Assembly (NCBI GenBank): GCA_025617745.1
Contig: CM046861.1
Location: forward strand, 11,928,516 to 11,992,515
Reading direction: 5' to 3'
Source of the DNA: Heliocidaris erythrogramma
Taxonomy: Eukaryota > Echinodermata > Echinoidea > Camarodonta > Echinometridae
DNA: 64,000 nucleotides
The number at the start of each line of letters is the position of its first letter. Positions within the stretch are counted from its first letter, which is position 1. The notes under the pieces are model-generated. The model was given only the letters and a program-made list of their open reading frames with translations. It did no database searches and had not been told where the DNA came from. Shown here one piece after another: positions 1-10,378 of the stretch. The position numbers and the translations under genes were made by a program.

Positions 1-294
1 AGACGGTTTGAAAACAAACAAGGAAGGAGGAAAATGAAATATAATGAGTGTGTCTGTGTGTGAGAAGAAGGAAGATAGAAGGCAGAAAAAAGGAGGGGTT
101 AAAAGGGAGTAAAACAGAGAAGAGAGAGGGAGATAGAGAAAGAAAGAGAAAGAGAGAGGTGCGTCCCGCTCGCTCACTTTGAATTCATTGCATATAGTTT
201 TTTTTTAAATGCTTTTGAAACAGTGGAAATAAATTTAATTGAATTGAATTGAACATACATTTACACTATGAAAAACTAAATGCTCCTTTTTTAC
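1..294. repeat. Left flank of tandem unit: GA tract and LINE-like 3' tail
   Basis: Intronic sequence on the 3' side of EGF exon A1. It has a purine tract rich in GA (about 110-160), then a segment ending in a polyadenylation-like AATAAA and tandem TTGAA repeats (about 228-254). That looks like the 3' tail of an old plus-strand LINE. The same arrangement precedes every A exon of the array (for example 25040-25210, 27800-27945, 35770-35920, 38280-38430, 40500-40650). Confidence 0.6.
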
Positions 295-411
295 CTAGTC
301 CACACGTTGTGCCCGCATAGCCAGTCTGGCAGGTGCAGACAAATTCGGTTTCTTGATTTACATCCGTACACATCCCACCGTTTTGACAAGGATTGGAGTC
401 ACATGGAAATA
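295..411 (-). CDS. EGF-like exon A1 (gene 1), phase 1-1
   Basis: This 117-nt exon encodes one EGF-like domain with six cysteines in the order C-x4-C-x5-C-x10-C-x-C-x8-C, starting FPCDSNPCQNGG and ending GYAGTTCG. The acceptor is a pyrimidine-rich CTCTTCCAG and the donor is GTAAAAA. One nucleotide is carried in and one out, so it joins in frame to exon B1 (1574-1696) upstream on the minus strand. EGF modules of this type act in secreted or cell-surface proteins as spacers and ligand-binding units. No cbEGF-type DxDE start is seen, so calcium binding is not supported. It differs from the other A copies by Met for Thr after NGG. Following exons of gene 1 lie beyond the left edge. Confidence 0.85.
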
Positions 412-1573
412 CTGGAAGAGATTGTACATAGAAACATCAATAGTTATTTGATATTTAATATCTGATCCTTCCCAAAACAAAACCAAGTGCTAAAAAATGG
501 AGGATCAATGAATATTTAGGATATTTAGTATGTCAAAGAAGTTTGTGTTCAAGTGATTTGTTTGTTGTTGTTTTTTCTTCAATTTCAAACGGGTTTGCGT
601 TGATGGGGGGGGGGGGGGGCGTGTGTATTATTCTATAGCAGCTTTCATCGTGGGGTGCCCCACTGAGTCCACGAATAAATTAAGTCATGCGAAACGTAAT
701 CTAATTCATGTTATGTCATTCAATTTAATGAAAGAAATTTCATATTTCAAACTCCTGGGATATAATCCTAAAAACCATGATAGACACAATCAAGCAGAAC
801 GGAGTATGTTTATTTTTTTTAAATGTGCAAAGCAGGTCTATTATGCTTTCGTTCATAAAGGCGAGGAGGGGGTATAAAGTATATGTTTATCAAAGTTAAT
901 TTGAAGCGATAATGTTTATATTCTATTAAAATTATATAATATTTAGATAAACTTATGATATTGTTTGAGTCCAGATTATGTTTGCACTCATACGATCTAC
1001 TTATGGAATGATCCTGCAAAAGTCAATGTTGGACTGCTCGTTTCTATCATTTTGTTTGGTGGTAGTGGTGTATTCAGAACTTGATACACAAGGGGGAGGG
1101 GTAGATTATTATCGATAGACCCACGCGGTGGGGAATGTTATTACGTACGTGCCCCCCCCCCCCTGGCCCTCCCTGCCCTCCCCTTGAAACCCAACCGGCG
1201 TGCCTTATGGACAAAATATGGCTTTCAAACGGGTGGGGTGAATTCAAACTCTCATAAGTTTATCTAAGCAATTCCACGATTACACTCTAAACTGTTAAAC
1301 TGTAAACTGTTAAATCACCATTTAAAAGGGCCAAGGAATAACAGCGTTTTCAAATGGCATAGGGTTAGGGTCCTAAACATGCTAGATACAACCTTTTTTA
1401 GTTTGGGATAAAAGTGTTAATCTCTCATTTTGAAAACACTTTAATTTTTAGAGTACATTATCAAATGAATAATATTCACTTGCATGTCACAATTGTCTTC
1501 TATGCGTGTTGGTTTACCAATATTACAATATTTTTTTCAAATATAATTTGTACGGTATCTGTCTCATTCTCAC
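412..1573. other. Intron between EGF exons A1 and B1
   Basis: About 1.16 kb with no coding signal. It contains a poly(G) run near 605-619 and a poly(C) run near 1151-1163, both found at the same places in the other units. Short ORFs here repeat in each unit only because the DNA is duplicated; none has a recognisable domain. Confidence 0.6.
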
Positions 1574-1696
1574 CTATTAGGTGACAGGTCGGCCCGGCGA
1601 AGAGGGGCGGACAGTCACATCTGTAGCCTCCTGCTGTTTGTACACATGTGCCGCCGCTCAGACAAGGATTCGGACTACATGGATTATTGTTAAGGT
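1574..1696 (-). CDS. EGF-like exon B1 (gene 1), 6-nt longer variant
   Basis: This exon encodes an EGF-like domain of type B, with [14 protein letters not shown] at the start and GPTCHLIG at the end. All six cysteines are present. The donor is GTGAG after CTAATAG, and the acceptor is TTTCTTTAG. Compared with the 117-nt B exons of gene 2, it has six extra nucleotides just after the acceptor, which keep frame and add two residues before NNPC. It is the first EGF exon after the Reeler block of gene 1 that I can find (about 2.4 kb downstream of 4057) and precedes exon A1. Confidence 0.83.
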
Positions 1697-1999
1697 CTAA
1701 AGAAACATATATACGTATAGAAAATATTTTACTCAGTCAGGACAATTGCCAAATGTTGTGGTTAGGGTTAGGCTCAGTACATTTTGTGATTCAGAGCCTT
1801 AAAGCAGCTGTCCAAAGAAAATCACAAATATGGCAATTAATGTATCACTAGAAACTGGGAAGCTTACAGATGGCAATCGTATAAGTTTTATGTCAACTGC
1901 GTATCGGATGATTATAAAAACAACATAAATAAAAGCTCTTCTCAGCATCTGGAATATCCGAGGATTCGCCAGAAATATAGAGATGTTTTGATGTCGTCA
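1697..1999. other. Intron of gene 1, before the hAT-like insertion
   Basis: The first part matches the region beside B exons in the array (a GGACAATTGCCAAATGTTG motif near 1740). After about 1805 it becomes unlike the other units. No coding signal. Confidence 0.5.
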
Positions 2000-2543
2000 C
2001 ACTAGGGACCAATCCTGCTTAAGCAGACGACGTCCTATAATGAATGAACGTAATTGCAATGCAATTATTTATCAAATCATAAAGAGTTTTGTATATTTAA
2101 ACATGACCTTATTTCACACCATTCTAAAAGGGAAAGTGAAACTGATTCTGATAGCTAAAACCGTTTGATTGTAAATACACAGGAGAAGGGTCAATGATCA
2201 ATGAAATAAACCCCACTTTCAAATTGAAAAGCCCCCCGAATAATAGCACGGATGGTATTCGTTCCCTCTTGAAACGCCGAACATGCCCCGGTGCAAGCAG
2301 CTGAAAAAAATACAATGGCGTCTTATTTTGTTTACAAGTGACTGATTCCTTTATTTTTTTAACGCTGCATTTTTCATCAAAATAATACCATACACGAAGT
2401 TAAGAGTGAAGCAACAGACTAACATTAAGACTGACGCTAGTCAAGTAAGAGAAATAAGTGAAGAGGAGATGACAAAACAGGCACTGGAAAATGTGTAAGA
2501 TGTTATGGGACATAGTCTGCTTAGACAGGACTGGTCCCTGGTG
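2000..2543. mobile_element. hAT-like MITE with 8-bp target duplication
   Basis: This 544-bp segment begins CACTAGGGACCA and ends TGGTCCCTGGTG. Its imperfect terminal inverted repeats extend about 40 bp (the AAGCAGAC block recurs inverted). It is flanked on both sides by TGTCGTCA (1992-1999 and 2544-2551). An 8-bp duplication with CA...TG ends is typical of hAT elements. No transposase ORF is present, so it is non-autonomous. Confidence 0.8.
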
Positions 2544-4056
2544 TGTCGTCACACATCTCAGCAGCGTTCGAGGAGCTCTTCAGCTGCTATATCGGGGGCT
2601 GTATTTTACCGTTTTATAATTGATAATAATCATTACTTCAAATGTTTCCAAGTGTTGAATTTGGATAACCTTGTTTAATTTATGCCATCTATGCAATAAT
2701 AAGTATTAAGCCAATATTTATTTTGATGGAATTTTCTTGTAATGTGATCTTTAAAATGGACTAGATAATTGAGCAGAAAGAACACAAATTCCCGCAACTC
2801 TTGTTGCGTTAAAGGGCTCCTGCAACCCAAACGCAACCCAAATGTGCAGGGATACATACAACTAATATTCTTTTATTCAAAAATCTAGGTATGTTTATGG
2901 ATTATTGTCTAAAGAAACATATATACGTATAGAAAATATTTTACTCAGTCAGGACAATTGCCAAATGTTGTGGTTAGGCTCAGTATGTTTCATAGATTTT
3001 TAAATGTTTTTTGAACTATTTTTTCCAACCTCCTAAGCTCCACCCTCAAAGAAAGCTCCAGATCTCATTCCTGCAAAGACATCATTCAGATTCAGATTTC
3101 AGATTCAGATTCAGATTGTTTCCAATCATATTAACATAATACTGTAGTGCATAACATAAAATGAATTCAATAACAACAATATATAACAATGAAGTTTTTC
3201 CATAGATATGGGCACAATATAAAATATCAATAAGTAAAAAAATATGATGCACAAAAAAACAGTTGAACATGTTTAAAACCAAAGCTTGTGTATTACATGT
3301 CCAGAAACTTATATAACTTAATCACGATTGGGTCGTTCAATAATATTAAATTCATAAAGCATCATTACGTGAAGCGAATCATTGGTAAGAGAGAATTGAT
3401 AAGTGAGTTGAGGTAGACGGACTATTGCCTCAACCCACAAGAAAAATGAAGTGTGAAAGTAAAGTGGAAGTGGAAGACGGTGTGGAAACAAAAGAGAATG
3501 AAGAGAAGGAGGGTGGAGGAAGGAGGAAAATGAAAGATAATGAGTGTGTCTGTGTGTGAGAAGAGGGAAGATAGAAGCCAGGAACAGATGGTCATCTCTG
3601 GCAAAGCTACATACCACTGTCTCTCCTTATCTCACTAATGATTGAAAGATGATGTCATTGCAGGAATGATTTTTTTTAGGGAAGAGCGTAGCATGTTTGA
3701 GAAAATAATTTTTTTTAATGTTTAAAAATCCAGGAAACATATTTAGATATTTGCATAACAAAATATGAGTTGTAAGCAAATGCACATCAACAGAAATCAA
3801 CTTGCAGTTGGGTTGCAGGGGACTTGAAGTGATTACAAAAAGGAATTGGACGCCAGGAATCTTGGCAACATTGCTATCTATAAGAAAAGTACAAGTGTTA
3901 CAGATCTGAAGAAAGAGAAGAGCTTATCCAATAGACCTTGGAGATACTGCAAATGTCTTGAATATCCACAATACAATACTTAAAACATGAACATATTCTT
4001 GAAAGTTATGCAAAACTTTGAAAGCTGTCCCTAAGATTTGCAATAAGTCAACTTAC
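2544..4056. other. Intron between exon B1 and Reeler exon 3, gene 1
   Basis: It holds a second, partial copy of the sequence beside a B exon (about 2893-2990, lacking the coding part). A TTCAGA microsatellite lies near 3088-3118, probably an old minus-strand LINE tail. From there it matches 49040-49940, the same intron of gene 2. No coding signal. Confidence 0.55.
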
Positions 4057-4118
4057 TTTGAATGAGAGGTCCTTGAACCTTCACCCAAAAGGTACTATAC
4101 TCTTGAACAAATGTAGCT
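4057..4118 (-). CDS. Reeler domain exon 3 (gene 1)
   Basis: This 62-nt exon has acceptor TTTTTATTTTTACAG and donor GTAAGTTG. One nucleotide completes the codon split at the end of exon 2, and the reading ATFVQEYSTFWVKVQ then matches the last beta strand of a Reeler domain (alternating hydrophobic residues ending in FWV.V). It ends after the first base of a codon, so it is phase-compatible with the phase-1 EGF exons that follow. That phase match is the main argument for joining Reeler and EGF exons into one gene. No transcript is available. Confidence 0.78.
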
Positions 4119-4149
4119 CTGTAAAAATAAAAACATGTATAAAAGGAAT

Positions 4150-4198
4150 GGTTAGGAGAGGGTAGATCGGGTGGTTAGGAGAGGGTAGATCGGGAAAG
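4150..4198. repeat. Minisatellite, two 23-bp copies
   Basis: Two adjacent copies of a sequence around GGAGAGGGTAGATCGGG lie in the intron between Reeler exons 3 and 2. The same pair is present in the paralogous intron near 50034-50080. Confidence 0.7.
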
Positions 4199-4490
4199 CA
4201 AAGTATACTCTCTCTTTCTCTGTTTCTTTCTCTGACAGCAAAATAAACAATTCAATTGCTCCTTGCCAGTGGTAAATGGTCTAAACTGGAATGATGGATT
4301 TGAAGGAGATATTCAAATAGCTGATGAAAATGAAACAACTATACTAAGTAGTTTATGTAGAGGGATAGGGCGGAATCCTCCACAGTTATTATTATTATTA
4401 TTATTGTTTTAAAAATAAGGTTTTACAGTATTTGACTAAGTATTGTATCCTTCTACAACTACCGTACCTTCTGATTACCCAAGTGGATTG

Positions 4491-4527
4491 TTTGTGTGTG
4501 CGTGTGTGTGTGTGTATGTGTGCGCGT
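4491..4527. repeat. TG microsatellite beside Reeler exon 2
   Basis: A run of alternating TG lies about 30 bp past the splice donor of Reeler exon 2. It is longer in the gene 2 copy (about 50381-50415), so it differs in length between the paralogs. Confidence 0.8.
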
Positions 4528-4556
4528 TTATCATTTCGCTAATTATTTGAACTTAC

Positions 4557-4797
4557 ACGACCCTGACATTAGATATTGCAGGCGTTGCAGGCGCAGTCCA
4601 CACAAAAGAGTTCGTGGCACCCTTGTCGTTACTGTTGCTATGCGTTACTGCGTTAGGTCCACCACACGTCACCATCCTGAAGTTCGTATCCGAATTAGGC
4701 ACACTCCAAGACCCAACAATTTCATCGTTGTCTTCTCTCCTCATTTGCATGAAGATTCCCTTAAAACCAGGGGAACCGGGACCAGTGGTGATAGTAA
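4557..4797 (-). CDS. Reeler domain exon 2 (gene 1)
   Basis: This 241-nt exon begins at acceptor TTTCTAATTACAG and ends at a consensus donor GTAAGT. It supplies the core of a Reeler domain: VTITTG, then GFKGIFMQMR, GSW, a conserved Cys in VTCGG, AVTHSN, and FVWTAPA. The family pattern is G-F-x-G-hydrophobic-hydrophobic-x-x-R, C, (A/V)TH(S/T), WTAP. Reeler domains occur in reelin, spondin-1, ferric-chelate reductases and arthropod defence proteins, and are extracellular. The exon enters in phase 1 and leaves in phase 2. The paralog at 50458-50698 differs by Arg to Lys and Pro to Ser around the Cys. Confidence 0.85.
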
Positions 4798-5753
4798 CTG
4801 TAATTAGAAATGACAGCGTTTATTTTACTCCATTATGCTTGAGAATGCAACTATAGTGAAAGTATACATGATAATTTGCCCGTTAATTTTGAAGACCTAA
4901 GATGGACCTAACATGGAAATAAACCATTACATTGGCATAGCTACGAAGGCGCCTTCCCCCACCAGGATGGCGGAAGAAGGGAAAACGAAATTTAGAGAGA
5001 AGCGAAGGGGGGGGGGGAGTGAAAAGAATGCTTTAAGACTCCCTCTCCAATCCTTCCCTCGCTCGATACCCTTGTTTTCTCGCATTTTATGTAGTTACAC
5101 TGTGTAAATAAAAAATTGCAGTTTATTAAAGGAAATGCCCGTTTTCCACAGTTCAGAATACGGGCGATTGTGTTTTTCTCACAGACTTGGGTAGTATAAA
5201 CAAGGAAACTGTTAGCATTTTTTTATATTTGTTATATTTTTGTTAAATAGTAGAAACTTTAATTTCTAACAGGAAAATCTATGTAAATTAAAATGGAACC
5301 TTGGAAAAACGATTTGTCATTTAACAGGGTAACTTGTTAAAATATGAGAAAACGTTTTTTAATAGTGTTTTATGTCGGGCGATTGTAAATATTATTAAAC
5401 CAACATACTTGCTGTTGTTTTACTGGAAAAAGACTGTCAAATTGAAAGAACGGCAATAAATGGTGTAATTTCAAGGGCCCCAAAACCTGTAGTTTTACAT
5501 TTATTTTTACAGTGTGTAGTAAGACTAGCTGCCCTCTCATTCGACACAAGCATGGGTGGAAATATGCAGGAAAGTATTTTAATCGGGGGGGGGGGAGGGT
5601 ACATAACAAATAGGCAGTTCCCCTCCCCCGATGGATAGACAATAGGCGTTACACAACTCCGCCTCCAATGTCCTTAAAATGATTGGACACAGGCTAACTG
5701 CTGCCCCCGTTATAGAGATAGTAATTATTATCAATGTACTTAAGAATGGTAAC

Positions 5754-5976
5754 CTGTAACTTGTTGACTTGCTGAGAAGGTATTAACATCTGCTGTCATA
5801 GTATACGGACTGACTGTAGATGCTGCAGGAACCTGGTGCCCAGGAATCATGGTACTGCATATCTCAGGGTCGCTGGCGACTGGAGCTCCTGTTGACCGAG
5901 CTTCGGTAACATGCTCACATGATGCTAACAGCAATGAAATTAGGACGACGTCCATCCATCCGACTCCTTTCATCAT
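5754..5976 (-). CDS. First coding exon (gene 1): signal peptide and start of Reeler domain
   Basis: The ORF starts with tandem Met codons (5976-5971). It has a hydrophobic segment, MDVVLISLLLASC, as expected of a secretory signal peptide, with probable cleavage shortly after the VTEA region. The mature part has CSTMIPGH and SPYTMTADVNTFSASQQV, which fit the N-terminal Reeler pattern of C-x-x-M-x-P-x-H followed by SPY and a first strand. Reading past ACAG into the intron meets a stop after a few codons. A GTTACC donor at 5753-5752 joins in phase 1 to exon 2 and gives QQVTVTITTG, a good Reeler strand. The product is predicted to be secreted. The start is chosen for the signal peptide and because the exon is conserved in the paralog (52202-52424). 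Confidence 0.8.
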
Positions 5977-6360
5977 TGCGTCGTATATTGGTTTTCCTTA
6001 ATAAGAAGTATAGATTATTGACATAAAACAAGGAATATTCTGTATAATAATCCTACGTATGATGCTATCAGCAGTGAAATTACGATGAAATACGTGTACA
6101 TCAATCTCACGACCAAAAATCACCTCCTTTCATCATTCGTCGTGTTATGGTTTCTTTAATAAGAGGTTTAGATTATTCACATAAAATAAAGAAAAATCTG
6201 AATAATAATACTCTGTATGATGCTAATAGCAGTGATATTAGGATGAGGCGCATCCATATCACGACGATATAATTATTCATCTCCTTTCATTATTGCGTGC
6301 CTGCGTGGTCTTGTAGTTCCCATTTAACAAGAAGTAAAACAAATATTGACATATTAATAG
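5919..6360 (-). repeat. Three tandem copies of the first-exon and 5' leader region
   Basis: A block of about 140-160 bp holding the start-codon region (CTCCTTTCAT...TTGCG on the plus strand) and a leader recurs three times, at about 5919-6060, 6060-6218 and 6218-6360. Only the innermost copy keeps a signal-peptide reading frame. The outer two retain an ATG-AAAGGA core but meet stops within a few codons. The same triple arrangement lies upstream of gene 2 (about 52370-52810), so it is older than the segmental duplication. It may multiply the promoter or leader. Confidence 0.7.
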
Positions 6361-6514
6361 TAAGGATATCTGTATCCCATTATTTGGGGGCATAACTTTA
6401 AAAAAAAATTAACAGAAAGACGGTGGTTTCAATCTTGATAACTTAACAGGTCTGTCTACTGTTTCTTGTATTATGTGTTAAAGATAAAACTCTCCTCTCT
6501 TATACCCCTATCTA

Positions 6515-6612
6515 TCTCTATTTTTTCCCCCTTCTCTCTCTCTCTCTCTCTCTTTATTTTTGTCCCTCTCTCTGTCTCCTCTTTCTTTCTCTCTCTCTAT
6601 TCGTCTCAAAGT
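6515..6612. repeat. CT-rich tract upstream of gene 1
   Basis: An imperfect CT/TCTC microsatellite. A shorter version is at about 52980-53060 upstream of gene 2. The ORF passing through it is a low-complexity artefact. Confidence 0.8.
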
Positions 6613-6655
6613 GCTCTTTCTGTTCTGTATACTGCTATCCATTTTGTAACTTGAC

Positions 6656-6942
6656 GCTACTCACACACAGAGAAATATTTACTTAATATTTCATTATGTA
6701 AACTTCCTTTTGTAAAATTTTTACTTAATATATGTAAAATTGTCTGAAATGAATGTTTTTATATAGTATTTTACTAAATATTTGTAATGAATTACATTTC
6801 GCATATTATATGTCATGCAAAATGTGAAACTTTATGTAACATCTACTTAGTACTATTTAAGTAAAATTCATTTTGCAAAAGAAATGCCTATTATGTAAAA
6901 TGTGTAAAAGTACAAGTATTTTTTAAAGGGAATATTATCATG
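6656..6942. other. AT-rich sequence next to the gap
   Basis: Repeated short motifs such as TGTAAAAT and ACTTAATAT. It lies immediately after the breakpoint of the segmental duplication. No coding signal or named repeat recognised. Confidence 0.4.
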
Positions 6943-7442
6943 NNNNNNNNNNNNNNNNNNNNNNNNNNNNNNNNNNNNNNNNNNNNNNNNNNNNNNNNNN
7001 NNNNNNNNNNNNNNNNNNNNNNNNNNNNNNNNNNNNNNNNNNNNNNNNNNNNNNNNNNNNNNNNNNNNNNNNNNNNNNNNNNNNNNNNNNNNNNNNNNNN
7101 NNNNNNNNNNNNNNNNNNNNNNNNNNNNNNNNNNNNNNNNNNNNNNNNNNNNNNNNNNNNNNNNNNNNNNNNNNNNNNNNNNNNNNNNNNNNNNNNNNNN
7201 NNNNNNNNNNNNNNNNNNNNNNNNNNNNNNNNNNNNNNNNNNNNNNNNNNNNNNNNNNNNNNNNNNNNNNNNNNNNNNNNNNNNNNNNNNNNNNNNNNNN
7301 NNNNNNNNNNNNNNNNNNNNNNNNNNNNNNNNNNNNNNNNNNNNNNNNNNNNNNNNNNNNNNNNNNNNNNNNNNNNNNNNNNNNNNNNNNNNNNNNNNNN
7401 NNNNNNNNNNNNNNNNNNNNNNNNNNNNNNNNNNNNNNNNNN
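6943..7442. other. Assembly gap of 500 N
   Basis: Exactly 500 undefined bases, a standard placeholder length, so the true distance and content are unknown. ORFs spanning it are meaningless. It may hide the 3' end of gene 2. Confidence 0.99.
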
Positions 7443-8169
7443 AAATATCCTCATTGATAAGACAATTCATATTCTCAGCTCAACCACGAGGGTATTTTGT
7501 CTCTTCTTCATTCTTCATGTATTTCTTCCACCTCTTGTAGCTCTTTTACTTTTTTACGAAATACATTTCTACCAGCAGGGCCTAAGTCTTATACGCGTAG
7601 CTTCCTTTTAGGCCTCTGCTCATGACAAATATTGCAATAATATGGAAAAAAATATGATTAAACAATATTCCAAAAAGAAACTGCATACTTTCACAAACCA
7701 AGATACGACTTCATAATCAGCTATAAGAATAAAATCGATAAGCTACTTTGAAAACATTCTAGCTAGAATATAATTTTACAGACAGAAGGATTTAACATCA
7801 CCGATGCAAATATATTATTAAGAATTACACAATAGTTATTTTTATATACTTTGAAAAAGAGAAAATCCAATGAAATAAACTATAAAATCTACTCGTAAAT
7901 CTAATATTTATGTAAATCTAATCTTTGTGCTTGCGCACAAAGCTATGCCGACGATAAATTCTCAATTATGTCCCGGGCCAGAAGCGCAGCGCATTTACGC
8001 TGTCTGGAAGCCGCCTACATTCAATTGCACGAACCCCTTTTGTGTAGACAAATTTGAAACTGATTTCCTAACTTTAGAATCACAGCTTCTAGCTCTTAAT
8101 GGGACTATCCCCCCCATAGTCTTTTATGTTGGATAATTATAAGGTTCTTTAAACAGTTTTAAAAAGTGG
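7443..8169. repeat. Ancient duplicated block, copy 1, left part
   Basis: Sequence at about 7470-7900 resembles 12410-12850. The stretch around 8053-8150 (with TTCTAGCTCTTAATGGGACTA) resembles 14800-14905. Divergence is much higher than in the A/B array. I find no clear exon. An ORF at 7927-8136 has no domain features. Confidence 0.5.
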
Positions 8170-8180
8170 TATTGTTTTTT

Positions 8181-9618
8181 ATTTTATTTATTTATTTTAT
8201 TTATTCATTTTCCGTTTCACATAAACAAACTATAAAGAAACATGACATGATAAATATAATACAGCAAAGTTGTTAGAACATGTGTCATATAGAATACAGG
8301 ATAGTATCATAATTCTTCAAAAAAGGATCCGCAACGTAACAATACAAAATACAAAAACACTTTAGGGACTTGTCAGAAAGAAGCAAGGCTTGTATAAGAG
8401 GCAAGCCCCTGAACTTAGTTTCAATACGTTTTAATCCAGGGAAAAGAATGTGAAGAAATGTATAATGAAAACATAATATATACAAAATATAAGAAGTTAT
8501 AAAAGTATAACTGATAACAAATATAAAACGGGGGGGGGGGGGCAGAAAGAGGAGGTCCAGGTAATTGTGAAAAGACAGACTGCAGGGGTACGTGCATGGA
8601 ACAGGTCGCTAGGCATGCTTATATGATTTCAGTTAAAATAAATGTTATACGAAAGTATAATATAGGTATGGATAAGTTATAGTTAATTATGTATTGACTT
8701 GACCTGTTGGTGTGAGTATTGACAGATTAACATTTTTTTAAGCATACGTTTATTAATACTAGGGGATTCTTTAAAATCATGAAGCAGAGAATTCCAGTAT
8801 GCAGATCCAGAGTAAACATATGAGTTCTTAGCTAATAAAGTTCTTGTTAATGGTAGATGATAGCAGTTTCGTTGTCTAGTTGGGTAATAATGTATAGAAG
8901 TATTCTTGCGGAACATATTGGACAAAATTGCGGGAGATTGTCTTTACTTAATTTGTATATGAAAAGATATATGTCATTTACTTTGAGAATATTGTTTTCA
9001 AAGAATAAATTATCGGTATGTGATCTAAATTGCGTTTGAAATATTATTCTTAGAGCCTTTTTCTGCAAAAGTAATATCCGGTTTAATTGTGTTTTATTGC
9101 ACATCCCCATTGGCCAAGCTATATGTCAGCAATGTTCGAGAAGGAAGAAAATGCTTGAGTTTATTAATGATTCCGATATTTCTAGAAATTGTTTGGCATG
9201 TGCTATCGATATGAGGTTTCCATGATAATTTGTTGTCAATAAGAACTCCTAAAAATCTTGTTATTATCAAGGACATGGTTATCAAAATGGATACTGCCTG
9301 GAAAACTGTTGATTTTATTGCTAAATAACATGTAATTTGTTTTCTGGAGATTAAGTGATAGTTTGTTTGACTTGATCCAATCGGTCACATATGTCAGTTC
9401 AGAATTCACAATTGTAATGAGTTGATTAACATCAGCATGAGAAAAGAAAATATTTGAGTCATCAGCGAAGAGTCTGAATGACAATAAATTAAAAGATTTT
9501 TATATATCATTAATGTACGTAATGAAGAGTAGAGGGCCAAGTATGCTACCCTGCGGCACGCCACAAGTAATTGGAAGAGTAGAAGAATTGCAATTGTTAA
9601 CCGTTACAAATTGAGTCC
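8181..9618 (-). mobile_element. 5'-truncated CR1/Jockey-group LINE fragment
   Basis: Read on the minus strand, broken ORFs give the back half of a LINE reverse transcriptase: [14 protein letters not shown] near 9520-9570, then FADDSNIFFSH, NKLSLNLQKTNYMLFSN, FLGVLIDNKLSWKPHID, and LLLQKKALRI, with a YYPTRQ region near 8890. The 3' tail is an A-rich AAATA repeat at about 8181-8210. Flanking TATTGTTTTTT (8170-8180) and TATTAGTTTTTT (9619-9630) look like a slightly diverged target-site duplication. The frame is broken in several places. The fragment at 63325-64000 is a close relative. Confidence 0.85.
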
Positions 9619-9633
9619 TATTAGTTTTTTCCC

Positions 9634-9800
9634 GAGGAAGGAAATTTGTACGGACTTATCACTAAACATGTTTTTCTTCTGCATGAAATCACAAGGGGAA
9701 GATGGTTTACAGTTATATTCCAATTTCAAAACTGGATCCAACATTATGATGATTGAGATACATTTTACATGTTTCGCAGAAATATCCCGTATAAGCAGCG
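9634..9800 (-). pseudogene. Relic of EGF exon C (copy 1 of ancient duplication)
   Basis: The 3' flank and last part of EGF exon C (15069-15188) are recognisable here, ending in a TTTTACATGTTTCGCAGA stretch (about 9763-9780). The sequence then jumps near 9791 to material that lies beyond the exon in copy 2 (about 16047). Most of the exon, including five of six cysteines, is missing. It cannot encode an EGF domain. Confidence 0.65.
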
Positions 9801-10378
9801 TCAGGTTAAAAAACATTTCAGTAAGAGTGAAAGTATGTGAGCTCAGTAAAAAAAAATGTGTACTTGATTTCGACATTATCGTCAACGTATGTCTTGGAAA
9901 TGAGTCTTTAAAGATAAAGTTGAGTTCTGGTCATGCGATTACGTTTTGACAGAAACTGTCTAGAAGCCATTGGGAAAGGTTGACCATGTCTAAATAAGGA
10001 TTGGTGTATACTGTGAAGTTTGGGAATCACCAAAATGATAAGAAATCAACCCAAACTCGCTCAAAAGCACACGTACTGGACACAGAAATGGATATATGGG
10101 ACTGCACACAGATGTGGCATGAATGTTCGGCCCGAACACTTCAGCTATTTTTTGGTCATATTTTGAATATAAGGGCATTTAAAGAGAAATCCTTTTCAGG
10201 GGACATTTCTACTATGATGTGCTTCCAAACTGCCATAAAAGGAATGAGAAAGCTCACCAATTATTTTTCGCCTTTCCCAGAACTGAAGCTTAATCCCTTT
10301 AATGGAAAAAATTATATCAGCCTAATTGAGTGTTTATTTAAATTTCATTTATTTTCTTTATTTATAAGACAACAATAC
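9801..10378. other. Intronic DNA of the ancient duplication, copy 1
   Basis: The beginning and end match about 16047-16265. The middle (about 9960-10320) is specific to this copy and holds a 143-codon plus-strand ORF (10001-10432) without recognisable features. That ORF overlaps exon D1 antisense and is probably fortuitous. Confidence 0.45.

Larger units (their letters stand above)
3120..6655. repeat. Segmental duplication, copy 1 (Reeler end of gene 1)
   Basis: This block matches 49040-53113 in the same orientation, through introns, exons, microsatellites and 5' flank. Substitutions and small indels are scattered throughout. The main difference is a 585-bp TTAA-flanked insertion in copy 2 (51603-52187). 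Similarity stops abruptly after CTTGACGCTACTCA (about 6655 and 53113). Confidence 0.9.

Noticed and set aside
280-465. 61-codon plus-strand ORF repeated at every A exon
   Set aside because: It is antisense to EGF exon A and is repeated only because the unit is repeated; the minus strand has the six-cysteine EGF frame and splice sites.
1360-1372. Telomere-like GGGTTAGGG motif
   Set aside because: It is a single occurrence per unit within intron sequence, not a tandem telomeric repeat.
4496-4807. 103-codon plus-strand ORF (and its copy at 50381-50698)
   Set aside because: It begins in a TG microsatellite and is antisense to Reeler exon 2, which has the domain signature and splice sites.
6868-7611. 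ORFs of 187-223 codons around 7 kb
   Set aside because: They consist almost entirely of undefined bases of the assembly gap.
7490-7620. Possible terminal coding exon with a lysine-rich tail on the minus strand
   Set aside because: A short open frame exists here but has no good acceptor, and the paralogous block at 12420-12570 is frame-disrupted, so coding is not supported.
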